Source: Rhizobium sp. CB3090 (lineage in GTDB: Bacteria; Pseudomonadota; Alphaproteobacteria; Rhizobiales; Rhizobiaceae). From it: a DNA stretch of 64,000 nt. Made by a program: the position numbers and the translations under genes. Each line of letters begins with the position of its first letter. The stretch's first letter is position 1. The stretch covers positions 682,001 to 746,000 of the forward strand of contig NZ_CP121662.1 in NCBI RefSeq assembly GCF_029714285.1. The letters are read 5' to 3'. The notes below the pieces were generated by a model, which worked only from the letters and a program-made list of their open reading frames with translations, was not told the DNA's origin and made no database searches. Shown in pieces: positions 26,945-35,046 of this stretch.

Positions 26945-27304
26945 TTATGCTTCGGGACCGAAGGAATAGATCGGCCGTACCTCGATGCTGCCGAGCTTGG
27001 CGAGCGGAATGCCCGCTGCAACCCGGATCGCGTCGTTCAGGTCCTTGGCTTCGATCAGGATGAAGCCGCCGAGATATTCCTTGGTTTCAATGAAGGGTCC
27101 ATCCGTCACCGACGTCTCGCCGTTGCGGACCCGCACCGTCACGGCCGAGCTTGGCGATTGCAGCGCTTCGGCATGGATCATGTGGCCGCTTGCCATCAGA
27201 TCGCGGTCATAGCCGAGCGAATCCGAATCGAGCCTGTGCTTTTCCTCTTTCGTCATGGCATCGAGCTTCGTGCCGTCGAACCAGACCTGACAAAGATATT
27301 TCAT
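26945..27304 (-). CDS. YCII/DGPF-domain protein (paralogue 1), first gene of the ECF42 operon
   Basis: 119 residues from ATG at 27304 with GGAGAGGCG upstream. Signature VTDGPFIETKEYLGGFILIE. The first gene in the operon; the ECF42-like promoter at 27342-27368 would give a leader of about 30 bases. Tandem duplication produced at least two of the three DGPF genes. Confidence 0.9.
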   Translation of the reverse strand: MKYLCQVWFDGTKLDAMTKEEKHRLDSDSLGYDRDLMASGHMIHAEALQSPSSAVTVRVRNGETSVTDGPFIETKEYLGGFILIEAKDLNDAIRVAAGIPLAKLGSIEVRPIYSFGPEA

Positions 27305-27341
27305 CGCAGCGCCTCTCCATTCCCGTTTGCTGACAGTCATA

Positions 27342-27368
27342 GACGAGCGGTCCGCAAGGAAATCGACA
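27342..27368 (-). promoter_or_regulatory. ECF42-type promoter of the DGPF-sigma operon
   Basis: Read on the minus strand: TGTCGA (27368-27363), 17 bases, CGTC (27345-27342). This matches the -35 TGTCGA and -10 CG[AT]C reported for ECF42 groups. Expected start point is about 30 bases before the first DGPF gene. Confidence 0.65.
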
Positions 27369-27402
27369 TCCCGACCGGCACCATGACAAAAAAATTCTTC
27401 GC

Positions 27403-27429
27403 TGTCGAAAAAGGGTAGGGCCGCTCGAC
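27403..27429 (+). promoter_or_regulatory. ECF42-type promoter of the divergent small membrane protein gene
   Basis: TGTCGA (27403-27408), 17 bases, CGAC (27426-27429). The transcript would start near 27436, ten bases before AAAGGAG and 25 bases before the ATG at 27461. The element is nearly symmetrical (TGTCGA-N16-TCGACA) and so also fits the motif on the minus strand. Confidence 0.6.
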
Positions 27430-27460
27430 AAGTTCCGTCATCACCAAAGGAGAGACGGAC

Positions 27461-27691
27461 ATGCACACCTTGGAAACAGCGTTGGTGAATTACTGGTGCA
27501 GGAAGACGTTGTCGGAGAGGGATTTGATGGAGGCGCCCGATCTCGGCAAGGTCGTTCTTCGCACCATGATCGGCTTTGCCGCTTTTGCGGTTCTGATCCT
27601 CTGCCTGGATTGGATGGCAGCTTCGGCGATCGATCGGCCGCAAGTAGCGGCTGTCGCTCAAATAGAAGCAATGCCGAAGATAAAAGAATAA
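27461..27691 (+). CDS. Small single-pass membrane protein, probable ECF42 regulon member
   Basis: 76 residues from ATG at 27461 behind AAAGGAGAG. A soluble N-terminal third (VNYWCRKTLSERDLMEAPDL) is followed by one hydrophobic helix at ~36-55 (MIGFAAFAVLILCLDWMAAS) and a short tail. I do not recognise the family. Codon use is typical. It faces away from the DGPF/sigma operon and has its own ECF42-like promoter, so a role in the same response is inferred. Confidence 0.7.
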   Translation: MHTLETALVNYWCRKTLSERDLMEAPDLGKVVLRTMIGFAAFAVLILCLDWMAASAIDRPQVAAVAQIEAMPKIKE

Positions 27692-27849
27692 GGTCCTAAC
27701 TGAAATGCGGAATCCGAGGTGTCGATTGGTGCCTCATCCGCTTGCGGCATAAAATGTCAGGCGGTTTTCCTTGCCGGAATTGTCTTTGTGAAGCATCCTG
27801 CGCGCTCGCCTGGCCTGGTGGTTTTAGGAACACGAAGGAGAGATGCTCA

Positions 27850-28731
27850 ATGGTGAGGAAATCGGGTGTCGTGCTGGAAGAAGTCCGTCGGTTTCACGCG
27901 CAGATGATGGCAGTGGCCACGGGCTCGCCGGATGAGCGGTTCGAACGCATATTGAGCTTGTACCCCGCGAAGCCTTCCTTGGCCCCGGTCCCTGGCATAT
28001 CGCCGTCCATCCCTGGAAGAAGTCGTATCGGCATCGCTACATTGAAACACCGAGCAACAATCCCGTGCATGTCAATCAAAACGTTGGACCGGACGAAGGG
28101 CATCAACAATGGCGAGCCTATGTTGCATGCGGCTTGGCTTGGCAGCGTCAATCCGCAGGGTGGGGAAGTGGTGACCCATATCGGAGCTGGTACCGGCTAC
28201 TACACCGCGATCCTCTCCATGCTGACGCTTCCGAATGGCCGCGTGCATGCCTTTGAAATCGATGAGCGCCTTGCTGAGCGGGCGCGCGAGAACCTCGCGC
28301 CCTTCGAAGATGTTTCGGTTACATCCGGTGATGCCACCGCGCTCCAGCTGCCGCCATCCGACCTCATCTACGTGAATGCCGGCGTAGTAGCCCCGCCCGT
28401 GCATTGGCTGGAATCCCTGCGCCCAGGCGGTCGGATGATCTTTCCCTGGCATCCCAGCGAGGATGTTGCCTTCGCCATGCTGATCACCCGCGGCCAAACG
28501 GAATTCTCTGCACGGCCGTTGATGCCGGCTTGGTTCATTCCATGTATTGGCGCAAGCGACCCTCAGCTCAGCCTTAAGGTGCCAGACAGCGCCGGCGCAA
28601 AAACCATCCGCTCCGTCTGGCTGACCAAAGATCGAGAGCCGGACGAGAGTGCAATTGCGATTTTCCGCGACGTCTGGTCTCGGATGAGGCCGCTACTCCG
28701 ATCGCAGTTGCTGCATAAGCCGCGCCGCTGA
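27850..28731 (+). CDS. Protein-L-isoaspartate O-methyltransferase-like protein with a frame-scrambled segment
   Basis: 293 residues from ATG at 27850. SAM-binding motif I is intact (VVTHIGAGTGYYTAILSML), as are the acidic strand-2 end (VHAFEIDERLAERA) and the later DLIYVNAGVVAPPVHWLESL. Residues ~34-78 are unlike the family. In the neighbouring frame the same DNA (27948-28085) reads ELVPREAFLGPGPWHIAVH, then YIETPSNNPVHV, which is the expected family sequence. Two compensating indels therefore seem to have left an open frame with ~45 wrong residues. Function is doubtful; the product may be inactive or the assembly wrong at two points. Confidence 0.6.
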   Translation: MVRKSGVVLEEVRRFHAQMMAVATGSPDERFERILSLYPAKPSLAPVPGISPSIPGRSRIGIATLKHRATIPCMSIKTLDRTKGINNGEPMLHAAWLGSVNPQGGEVVTHIGAGTGYYTAILSMLTLPNGRVHAFEIDERLAERARENLAPFEDVSVTSGDATALQLPPSDLIYVNAGVVAPPVHWLESLRPGGRMIFPWHPSEDVAFAMLITRGQTEFSARPLMPAWFIPCIGASDPQLSLKVPDSAGAKTIRSVWLTKDREPDESAIAIFRDVWSRMRPLLRSQLLHKPRR

Positions 28732-28746
28732 ACTCTTTGGCAAATT

Positions 28747-28789
28747 CCTGTTGCAAAACCCCTCGTAAAAGTCGGAGTTTCGCAACAGG
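28747..28789. repeat. Inverted repeat after the methyltransferase gene
   Basis: CCTGTTGC ... GCAACAGG, 8-bp perfect arms separated by 27 bases; the right arm is followed by CATTTTGCG. Could be a terminator or a dispersed element. Confidence 0.4.
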
Positions 28790-28822
28790 CATTTTGCGAC
28801 AGGGCGTATTTCACACTTCAGT

Positions 28823-28849
28823 TAAGGGGCGAGCGAAGCCCCTTATTTC
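28823..28849. terminator. Bidirectional terminator between methyltransferase and amn genes
   Basis: TAAGGGGC / GCCCCTTA stem (28823-28830 with 28838-28845), T-rich on both sides, lying between convergent genes. Confidence 0.65.
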
Positions 28850-30351
28850 TATTGAAATGCCGTTTCGAAGAAACTGCGCAGCTTGCGTGAATGCAGCGTT
28901 TCCGGCGGCATCGCGGCGAGTTTCTGGATGGCGCGGATACCGATCTGCAAATGCTGGTTCACCTGCGTCCGGTAGAAGGCAGTCGCCATACCCGGGAGTT
29001 TCAGTTCGCCATGTAGCGGCTTGTCGGAGACGCAGAGCAGCGTGCCGTAGGGAACGCGGAAACGGAAACCGTTGGCGGCGATCGTCGCCGACTCCATGTC
29101 CAGCGCCACAGCGCGAGCCTGCGACAGGCGCTTGACCGGCCCTGCCTGATCGCGCAGTTCCCAGTTGCGATTGTCGATCGTGCCGACCGTACCCGTGCGC
29201 ATGATGCGCTTCAGCTCGAAGCCCTCATAGCCGGTAATTTCGGCAACGGCTGCTTCCAGCGCCACCTGCACTTCGGCGAGCGCCGGGATCGGCACCCACA
29301 CCGGCAGATCGTCGTCGAGAACGTGATCCTCGCGCATATAGGCATGGGCCAGCACATAGTCGCCGAGCCGCTGGCTGTTGCGCAGGCCAGCGCAATGGCC
29401 GAGCATCAGCCAGGCATGCGGGCGGAGCACGGCGACATGGTCGGTGATCGTCTTGGCGTTGGAAGGACCCACGCCGATATTGATCATGGTGATGCCGGCA
29501 TGGCCCTTCTTTTTCACATGGTAGGCTGGCATCTGCGGCAGCCGGGGCGGGGTCGTGTTCCCCTCCGGATTGCTGGCACCCGCCGGCGTGATGATATTGC
29601 CCGGTTCGACGAAAGCGGTGTAGCCGTCGCCGCCCTTGGCCATCAGGTCTCGCGCCCAGTTGCAGAATTCGTCGATATAGAACTGGTAGTTCGTGAAGAG
29701 CACGAAGTTCTGGAAATGGTTCGCACTGGTCGCAGTGTAGTGGGCGAGGCGGGCGAGGGAATAGTCGATGCGCTGCGCTGTAAATGCCGCCAGCGGCGAC
29801 GGCTCGCCGGGCGGTGGGATATATTCGCCGTTGGCGATTTCGTCGTCGGTGGTGTTCAGGTCCGGCGTATCGAAGAGATCGCGCAGTGGGATATCGTCGA
29901 AAGCGGTGGCAGACGCTTCCACATGCGCGCCTTCGCCGAAGGCGAAATGCAGCGGGATCGGCGTCGTCGATTCCGACACCACCACCGGCACGTTATGGCT
30001 GCGCATCAACAGCGTCAGTTGTTCTTTCAGATAATGCCGGAAAAGCTGCGGACGGGTGACAGTGGTCGTGTAGACGCCAGGCGCCGTGACATGGCCGTAG
30101 GAAAGACGCGAATCGACATGGCCGAAGCTTGTCGTCTCGATGCTGACCTGCGGGTAGAAGGCGCGGTAACGCGCCCGGACCGGCGCACCCTTGGCGAGCT
30201 TGGTGAAGCTGTCGATCAGGAAAGCGGTGTTGCGCTCGTAAAGCTCGGTCAGAGCTTCGACCGCCTTGGCAGGATCGTCGAAGCTCCGCGGCTGAAACGG
30301 ACTGGGTGAGGAAATATCGAGGGGTGAAAAAGGAGAGATTCGGTTGCTCAT
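28849..30351 (-). CDS. amn: AMP nucleosidase
   Basis: 500 residues, the family's usual length. N-terminal AMP nucleosidase domain, then a nucleoside-phosphorylase-like catalytic half with MINIGVGPSNAKTITDHVAV, LMLGHCAGLRNSQRLGDYVL and the ribose-contacting VALDMESATIAANGF. The enzyme hydrolyses AMP to adenine and ribose 5-phosphate in purine balance. Monocistronic by context. Confidence 0.95.
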   Translation of the reverse strand: MSNRISPFSPLDISSPSPFQPRSFDDPAKAVEALTELYERNTAFLIDSFTKLAKGAPVRARYRAFYPQVSIETTSFGHVDSRLSYGHVTAPGVYTTTVTRPQLFRHYLKEQLTLLMRSHNVPVVVSESTTPIPLHFAFGEGAHVEASATAFDDIPLRDLFDTPDLNTTDDEIANGEYIPPPGEPSPLAAFTAQRIDYSLARLAHYTATSANHFQNFVLFTNYQFYIDEFCNWARDLMAKGGDGYTAFVEPGNIITPAGASNPEGNTTPPRLPQMPAYHVKKKGHAGITMINIGVGPSNAKTITDHVAVLRPHAWLMLGHCAGLRNSQRLGDYVLAHAYMREDHVLDDDLPVWVPIPALAEVQVALEAAVAEITGYEGFELKRIMRTGTVGTIDNRNWELRDQAGPVKRLSQARAVALDMESATIAANGFRFRVPYGTLLCVSDKPLHGELKLPGMATAFYRTQVNQHLQIGIRAIQKLAAMPPETLHSRKLRSFFETAFQ

Positions 30352-30470
30352 GCGCTATTATAGAGTGCCGTCTTTAACAAGCAAACGACGTTACAAGGCG
30401 CGGTCTCCGATTCTCGCAGCTATTTTTATAGCGCTTGGCAGTTCGGTTCCCGAAACCGGCGAAGTCGGTC

Positions 30471-30647
30471 CTATTGTACCGTCGTGCAATAGGGGCTGCC
30501 TGTCTGCAGGCAGGTGAAGCTTGCGCCGAAATGCGATTGCGCACCGCTGCGGCCGGTATGTTCGACCGCCACCGAAAAAGTGATCGCAAAGATGGCGGCA
30601 AATAGCATGATGATGCCGAAACGCCGCGCCATGATGATCGTGTTCAT
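30471..30647 (-). CDS. Small exported or membrane-anchored cysteine-pair protein (58 aa)
   Basis: ATG at 30647 has CCAGGACA directly upstream. The N-terminus MARRFGIIMLFAAIFAITFS is a clear signal peptide or anchor; the short mature part carries two cysteines (C46, C54) near the C-terminus (FTCLQTGSPYCTTVQ), able to form a disulphide in the periplasm. No family recognised. It is too short for standard gene-length cut-offs and easily missed. An elaborate inverted repeat lies 70-90 bases upstream. Confidence 0.6.
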   Translation of the reverse strand: MNTIIMARRFGIIMLFAAIFAITFSVAVEHTGRSGAQSHFGASFTCLQTGSPYCTTVQ

Positions 30648-30699
30648 TGTCCTGGCCCTGCCCGTGCCCTATCCTGGACACTGTTTTGCCATGGTCAGG

Positions 30700-30738
30700 C
30701 TGAACAGGTGCTGAGACACTGGTTCATCCAGTGTTCAG
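30700..30738. promoter_or_regulatory. Nested inverted repeats upstream of the small exported protein gene
   Basis: CTGAACA (30700-30706) pairs with TGTTCAG (30732-30738); overlapping this, ACACTGG (30716-30722) pairs with CCAGTGT (30728-30734) around TTCAT. Possible operator, or a terminator-like hairpin. Confidence 0.4.
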
Positions 30739-30830
30739 AAATATTACCGGGTTGATGACCTTGGACCAAAGGTCTTTCCCGGGCGAAGCACGTATTGATC
30801 GGCCCCCGCGTTCGCCCGGCAAAGTATTTT

Positions 30831-31169
30831 TTAAAGCTTCGTCCAGGTTTGCGACTTGCAGAAGATCTTGAGAACGCAGCCCTGCATCTTCACGGTTTTA
30901 CCGCTGACAGTGCCGGAGCCGCTATAGGTCTTGTTCTCCTCTGGATCCGTAAGTTCGCCGGTGTAGGCTCCGTCCTTGCCCTGCATCTTGCCGATCTGGC
31001 GGCCGGCATATTTGCCGGTCTTCAGCGTCACGCAGTAGCTGTCGGCGCAAGGCGTGATGGCGGCGGTATCACCTTCCACCGTCTTCCAATTGCCGACGAT
31101 CGGCTCGTCGGCTAGAGCCACGCCCGCGCTAAAGAGCAGTGCTGCGGTGAGAATGGTGGCGCGAATCAT
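30831..31169 (-). CDS. DUF2147-type exported protein
   Basis: 112 residues from ATG at 31169, preceded by GGAGGAAAGACT. Signal peptide MIRATILTAALLFSAGVALA, cleavage after ALA, then DEPIVGNWKTVEG, the lipocalin-like opening of DUF2147 proteins. Three cysteines follow the opening (PCADSYC, plus QGCVLKIFC). Periplasmic; function unknown. Confidence 0.82.
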   Translation of the reverse strand: MIRATILTAALLFSAGVALADEPIVGNWKTVEGDTAAITPCADSYCVTLKTGKYAGRQIGKMQGKDGAYTGELTDPEENKTYSGSGTVSGKTVKMQGCVLKIFCKSQTWTKL

Positions 31170-31628
31170 AGTCTTTCCTCCCGAATGTCCTTCGGCCCCA
31201 CAGCCCGGACATGGCGAAGTTATCCAATACGGACGGAAAGGCAAATAGACTTTCCGGCGCGATTTTCCTGCCGGTCAGCCCTTCCGATCGCATAAAAAAA
31301 TAGCGAACCTTGTTTCAGCGGCTGTTTTCATGGTGAACGAAGGGTTTAGATCCAAACCTTAACGAGGCGTAAAGCTCGCTCAAAAATCCTTAATTTGCAA
31401 GGGAAGCGATGTTTAACAAAATGCCAAGTTTACCAAGCATTTGTACTTTGTTTGCATCGAATTAAGCATGCATTTTAGCCGTTTTTTGAAAGCCGTCTGC
31501 GATAGTGAAGCCATCAAACGAGCGGGGCAAACCCGCCGACCGGAAGGATCATCAAGCCGCGATAGACGGCAAGATCCGGAAGGAAAAACAGGGCCGATAA
31601 CGAATAGACTAAAACAGGGATTGAACCG
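31170..31628. other. Intergenic region without recognised gene
   Basis: 459 bases, AT-rich in the middle (31380-31490). It separates divergent genes (DUF2147-type and Sel1-like) and must hold both promoters. I see no RNA gene, repeat family or conserved ORF in it. Confidence 0.45.
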
Positions 31629-31892
31629 ATGGCACGCTTCGAAATACCGACATCCGAAATGGCCATGATGGGTGGCAACAGCGCTGAAGCCCTTTGCGAA
31701 TTGGGCATAATCCATGCAACCGGCAGGGGCTGCAAGGCAGACCTCGTTACCGCCCACAAATGGTTGAATATCGCCGCCATCAAGGGCAGCGACCGCGCCG
31801 CCGAGCTCCGCGCCGACGTCGCAGCCTCGCTGACCAAGATGGAGCTCGCCACAGCGCTCCGCGCCGCCCGCGAGTGGATGACCACGCACTGA
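31629..31892 (+). CDS. Sel1-repeat-like small protein
   Basis: 87 residues. One Sel1/TPR-like unit is recognisable: EALCELGIIHATGRGCKADL, then VTAHKWLNIAAIKGSDRAAE. No signal peptide. Such single-repeat proteins occur in rhizobia; partners are unknown. A strong bidirectional terminator follows. Confidence 0.8.
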   Translation: MARFEIPTSEMAMMGGNSAEALCELGIIHATGRGCKADLVTAHKWLNIAAIKGSDRAAELRADVAASLTKMELATALRAAREWMTTH

Positions 31893-31971
31893 AGCGCGTC
31901 ACAAGGAATACGACAAACAGCCTCGAAAGAGGGGACCGGTAGCGGGCGGAGAGGCGCGCTGCCACTGTCAG

Positions 31972-32012
31972 AAAAACCGCGACCGGCCGGAAACAAGGCC
32001 GGCGCGGTTTTT
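31972..32012. terminator. Bidirectional intrinsic terminator
   Basis: AAAAACCGCG... / ...CGCGGTTTTT with an inner CCGGCC-GGAAACAA-GGCCGG stem; A/T tracts on both flanks. Serves the convergent Sel1-like and aminotransferase genes. Confidence 0.85.
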
Positions 32013-32023
32013 CTATGTTTGTG

Positions 32024-33136
32024 TCAGCCGATCGCTTTCAACACCTTCGGTAGCGCTTCCGCCAGAAGGTCGAGATCGCGCTTTGGCCCGACGCTGATGC
32101 GAATGCAGCGATTGAGCGGCGCAACGCCCGGCATTCGGATGAAGACACCGTGCTGGATCAGCCCATCGACGATGGCGCGCGCATAGGCCCCGTCGCGGCC
32201 GCAATCGACGGCAACGAAATTGGTGGCAGAGGCGAGCGGTAAAAGCCCGTTGTTGCGGGCAATCGTGCCGATATGGTCCCTCGCGGCGTGGATTTTGCCC
32301 ACGACTTCGGCGAGATAGGCCTGATCCTTCAGCGCCGCAAGCGCGGCCGCCGTCGCCAACCGGTTCATGCCGAAGTGATTGCGGATCTTGTCGAAAGCCA
32401 GCACCGTCTCCGGCACGCCGATGGCATAGCCGACACGTGCGCCGGCAAGGCCGTAAGCCTTGGAGAAGGTGCGGGTGCGCAGCACATTCGGCAGATCGAT
32501 CAATGCGGAAATATCGGGCAAGGAGTCGGCGGGGCCGGTTTCGCTATAGGCTTCGTCGAGGACGAGCAGGCAGCTTTCCGGCAGTGCGCGGGCGAAGGCG
32601 ACGATCTTCTCGGAATCCCACCAGCTTCCCATCGGGTTGTCGGGGTTGGCGAAATAGACAAGAGGCGCGTTTTCGCGCTTTACCGCCTCCAGTAGCCCGT
32701 CGAGATCCTCACGATCGTCGACATAGGGCACCGTTTCCAGCCGACCGCCAAAGCCGGCCACATGGAAATTGAAGGTCGGATAGCCGCCGAGCGACGTGAC
32801 GACGGGTGCTCCCGGTTCGACCACCATGCGCACGATGAGGCCGAGCAGGCTGTCGATGCCTTCGCCGACCGCAATGTTCGCGGGCTTGACGCCGAGATGC
32901 GCAGCGAGCGCTCCCTTTAAGGCGAAATTTTCCGGATCATTGTATTTCCAGATATCACCTGCCTGCTCGCGCATGGTCTCGATGACGGAGGGAGCGGGGC
33001 CGAAGCCGTTTTCATTGGCGCCGATACGCGCTTGGACGGTCAGGCCGCGCTGGCGTTCGAGGGCTTCCGGGCCAACGAAGGGCACAGTGGAGGGGAGGGC
33101 GCTGATCAGCGGGGTGAAGCGCGAAAAGGCGGACAT
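32024..33136 (-). CDS. hisC: Histidinol-phosphate aminotransferase-like PLP enzyme
   Basis: 370 residues from ATG at 33136. Fold-type I aminotransferase with NENGFGPAPSV, the PLP-contacting YFANPDNPMGSWW, LVLDEAYSETG, and the Schiff-base lysine in RTRTFSKAYGLAGARVGY. C-terminal RISVGPKRDLDLL is typical. HisC converts imidazole-acetol phosphate with glutamate to histidinol phosphate. Some close relatives act on phenylalanine or tyrosine, and no other his gene is adjacent, so the pathway is only probable. Confidence 0.8.
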   Translation of the reverse strand: MSAFSRFTPLISALPSTVPFVGPEALERQRGLTVQARIGANENGFGPAPSVIETMREQAGDIWKYNDPENFALKGALAAHLGVKPANIAVGEGIDSLLGLIVRMVVEPGAPVVTSLGGYPTFNFHVAGFGGRLETVPYVDDREDLDGLLEAVKRENAPLVYFANPDNPMGSWWDSEKIVAFARALPESCLLVLDEAYSETGPADSLPDISALIDLPNVLRTRTFSKAYGLAGARVGYAIGVPETVLAFDKIRNHFGMNRLATAAALAALKDQAYLAEVVGKIHAARDHIGTIARNNGLLPLASATNFVAVDCGRDGAYARAIVDGLIQHGVFIRMPGVAPLNRCIRISVGPKRDLDLLAEALPKVLKAIG

Positions 33137-33228
33137 TCTGGCTCGTTTTCCCGAATTCGGTTGCAAGGCGCAGCACAATAGGCGCTTGGCGAGCCGTTGC
33201 AAGGGTGGAAAAAGCCTGATGCCGACGC

Positions 33229-33648
33229 CTATTGCCGCTTGCCTCGGGCCGCCATCGCTTCGACATTGCCGATCATGAAATCGGCGCGCACGACGCGTCT
33301 CAATGTTTCCGGCTCGATCAGGTTGATGAAGCGAACATTGACGCGGTTGCCCATGCGGCTGATCTCGGCGCAGCCGATGCGATAGGCGAGACCTAGTATG
33401 TTCAAATAATAGTGTTTCGGAAGGCCAACGGTCGTGCCGACGATGAAGCTGGCGCCGCCTTGTGAAATGTCGATGATCTCAGCACTGCGGCTTGAGATGC
33501 CTGTCAGGCATGGGCGTACGGCAATAATACGGGCCGGCCGCTGAACGAAGAACCGTTCCCACTTCCGTTCGTAGACTTCGGATTTGACTTTCGCCAGATG
33601 CGTTGCGCGAAGCATTGTCATTCCCCGGTTGGAGGCTACCGAATTCAT
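33229..33648 (-). CDS. PilZ-domain protein
   Basis: Up to 139 residues; internal ATGs a few codons in are equally possible starts. The PilZ c-di-GMP-binding motifs are visible as RFFVQRPARI (RxxxR) and DISQGGASF (DxSxxG), followed by a beta-barrel half. A stand-alone PilZ receptor in the cytosol, probably affecting motility or polysaccharide. The downstream effector is unknown. Confidence 0.8.
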   Translation of the reverse strand: MNSVASNRGMTMLRATHLAKVKSEVYERKWERFFVQRPARIIAVRPCLTGISSRSAEIIDISQGGASFIVGTTVGLPKHYYLNILGLAYRIGCAEISRMGNRVNVRFINLIEPETLRRVVRADFMIGNVEAMAARGKRQ

Positions 33649-33845
33649 CTCGGTTATCGCATCAACCTTGCACGGAGGTTTTGCCTAAGCGTCAATCGAG
33701 CCAATCGAATTTTAACGATTAGGCGGTTTTTCAGCCTGTCGGGCTATATCGCATCCCCCGATAGGTAGTTTTGAACCCTTCGCGTCATGAGACGTTCCTT
33801 TTCGTTGGCGGTTTTTTGGCCGTTTCATAAAGCGTGAGGACAGGG

Positions 33846-34295
33846 ATGATGGTTGATATCAGAATTTCCCGAGGAACATGGGTTGTCGTTTGCGACGGCG
33901 CCAAGGCGCTGATCCTGAAGAGTTCGGATAGCGGCCCGCATCCGGATTTGCGAACGTGCGAAATCATGGAGCAGCCGCATGCACCGGATCGGGAACTCGG
34001 CGCGGACAAGCCGGGACGCACGCACCAGGCCGAAGGATTCGGAGCCAGCGCCGTGGAGGAAACGGAATGGCATGAGCAGGCGGCGGCCGAATTTTTGAAA
34101 AGCGTCGCGACAAAGGTCGATGCGCTCGTGCAGCAGAAAGGCATCAACCGCCTCGTCCTCGTCGCGCCGCCGCGCGCGCTCGGCCTCCTGCGCCCATGTC
34201 TCGGGGCTCATTCGCAGGCGGTTATCGTCGCCGAAGTCGCCAAGGACCTGACGAATTTCCCCGTCGATCAGATCGGGCGTCATCTCGTCGCCTGA
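33846..34295 (+). CDS. Host attachment family protein
   Basis: About 149 residues from ATG at 33846 (GAGGACAGGG just upstream; the next ATG is 3 bases on). Matches the family annotated as required for attachment to host cells: N-terminal TWVVVCDGAKALILKSSD, central HQAEGFGASAVEETEWHEQA, then RLVLVAPPRALGLLRPCL and NFPVDQIGRHL. The fold resembles eRF1-domain-like release-factor relatives. No export signal. A direct role in attachment has not been established for most members. Confidence 0.85.
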   Translation: MMVDIRISRGTWVVVCDGAKALILKSSDSGPHPDLRTCEIMEQPHAPDRELGADKPGRTHQAEGFGASAVEETEWHEQAAAEFLKSVATKVDALVQQKGINRLVLVAPPRALGLLRPCLGAHSQAVIVAEVAKDLTNFPVDQIGRHLVA

Positions 34296-34552
34296 AAAAC
34301 TTGAAAAGGTGGGAAGGGGCGAATACCTCCTCCCTCTTAACTGCGCAGCACCGTCTATAATAATGCTTCATCTTGACATCGGTAGTGGCTTCGATCATAC
34401 GAAAATCCGGTTCGAGGCACCGGCCGCTCGCGGGTGGAAATCCATGGTGAAGCCTCGCGAATATGGTCACAGCCATCTGGCGCATGCTGACTGGCGGTAA
34501 TGCGAGCTCCGATCTGCAGTCGTAAACGCATGCCTTCCGAGAGGCTGACTCC

Positions 34553-34990
34553 GTGACGACGATCTATCCGTCCATCGATGAATTGAAAGCGCAGGCCAAA
34601 CGTCTGCGTCAGGCCATCGCCGAGCGCGGTGGCGACATTACCCACAGTGCTGCCCTTGAGCTGGTTGCCAAGCAATATGGACTTCGCGACTGGAACACGC
34701 TATCGGCACTTGCCGCAAAACCGAACGCGGTGCCCAGCGCGCCGGTTGCCGTCGGAACAGCGGTTCGCGGCCGCTATCTGAACCAGCCCTTCACCGGCAA
34801 GGTTCTGGCACTCTCCGAACAGTCTGGCGGGCTTCACAGGATCACCATCCATTTCGACGCTCCGGTGGATGTCGTTACCTTCGAGAGCTTCTCGGCCTTC
34901 CGGCAGCGCATCAACGCCCAGATCGATGCCAACGGCATCTCGCCGCGCAAGACCTCGGATGGCGTGCCGCATCTGGTGCTGGACATCTAA
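34553..34990 (+). CDS. Glyoxalase-superfamily-related protein
   Basis: 145 residues from GTG at 34553. The N-terminal ~50 residues (PSIDELKAQAKRLRQAI, HSAALELVAKQYGLRDWNTL) are the module of a family annotated as glyoxalase-related in rhizobia. The C-terminal half (VRGRYLNQPFTGKVLALSEQ, ITIHFDAPVDVVTFESFS) reads as a small beta barrel. No metal-ligand pattern of a true glyoxalase is visible. Enzymatic activity is not supported by the sequence. Confidence 0.7.
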   Translation: MTTIYPSIDELKAQAKRLRQAIAERGGDITHSAALELVAKQYGLRDWNTLSALAAKPNAVPSAPVAVGTAVRGRYLNQPFTGKVLALSEQSGGLHRITIHFDAPVDVVTFESFSAFRQRINAQIDANGISPRKTSDGVPHLVLDI

Positions 34991-35046
34991 CCATTCATCC
35001 TTTCATCAATCGATCGCAGCCGTCCTTCGGCGGCGCGCGATGCTGC

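Noticed and set aside
27720..27746. A third TGTCGA upstream of the methyltransferase-like gene
   Set aside because: No CG[AT]C at 17-base spacing (TGCG instead), so not counted as an ECF42 promoter.
34309..34500. 63-codon plus-strand open frame between attachment and glyoxalase-related genes
   Set aside because: No convincing RBS, no codon bias and no family resemblance.
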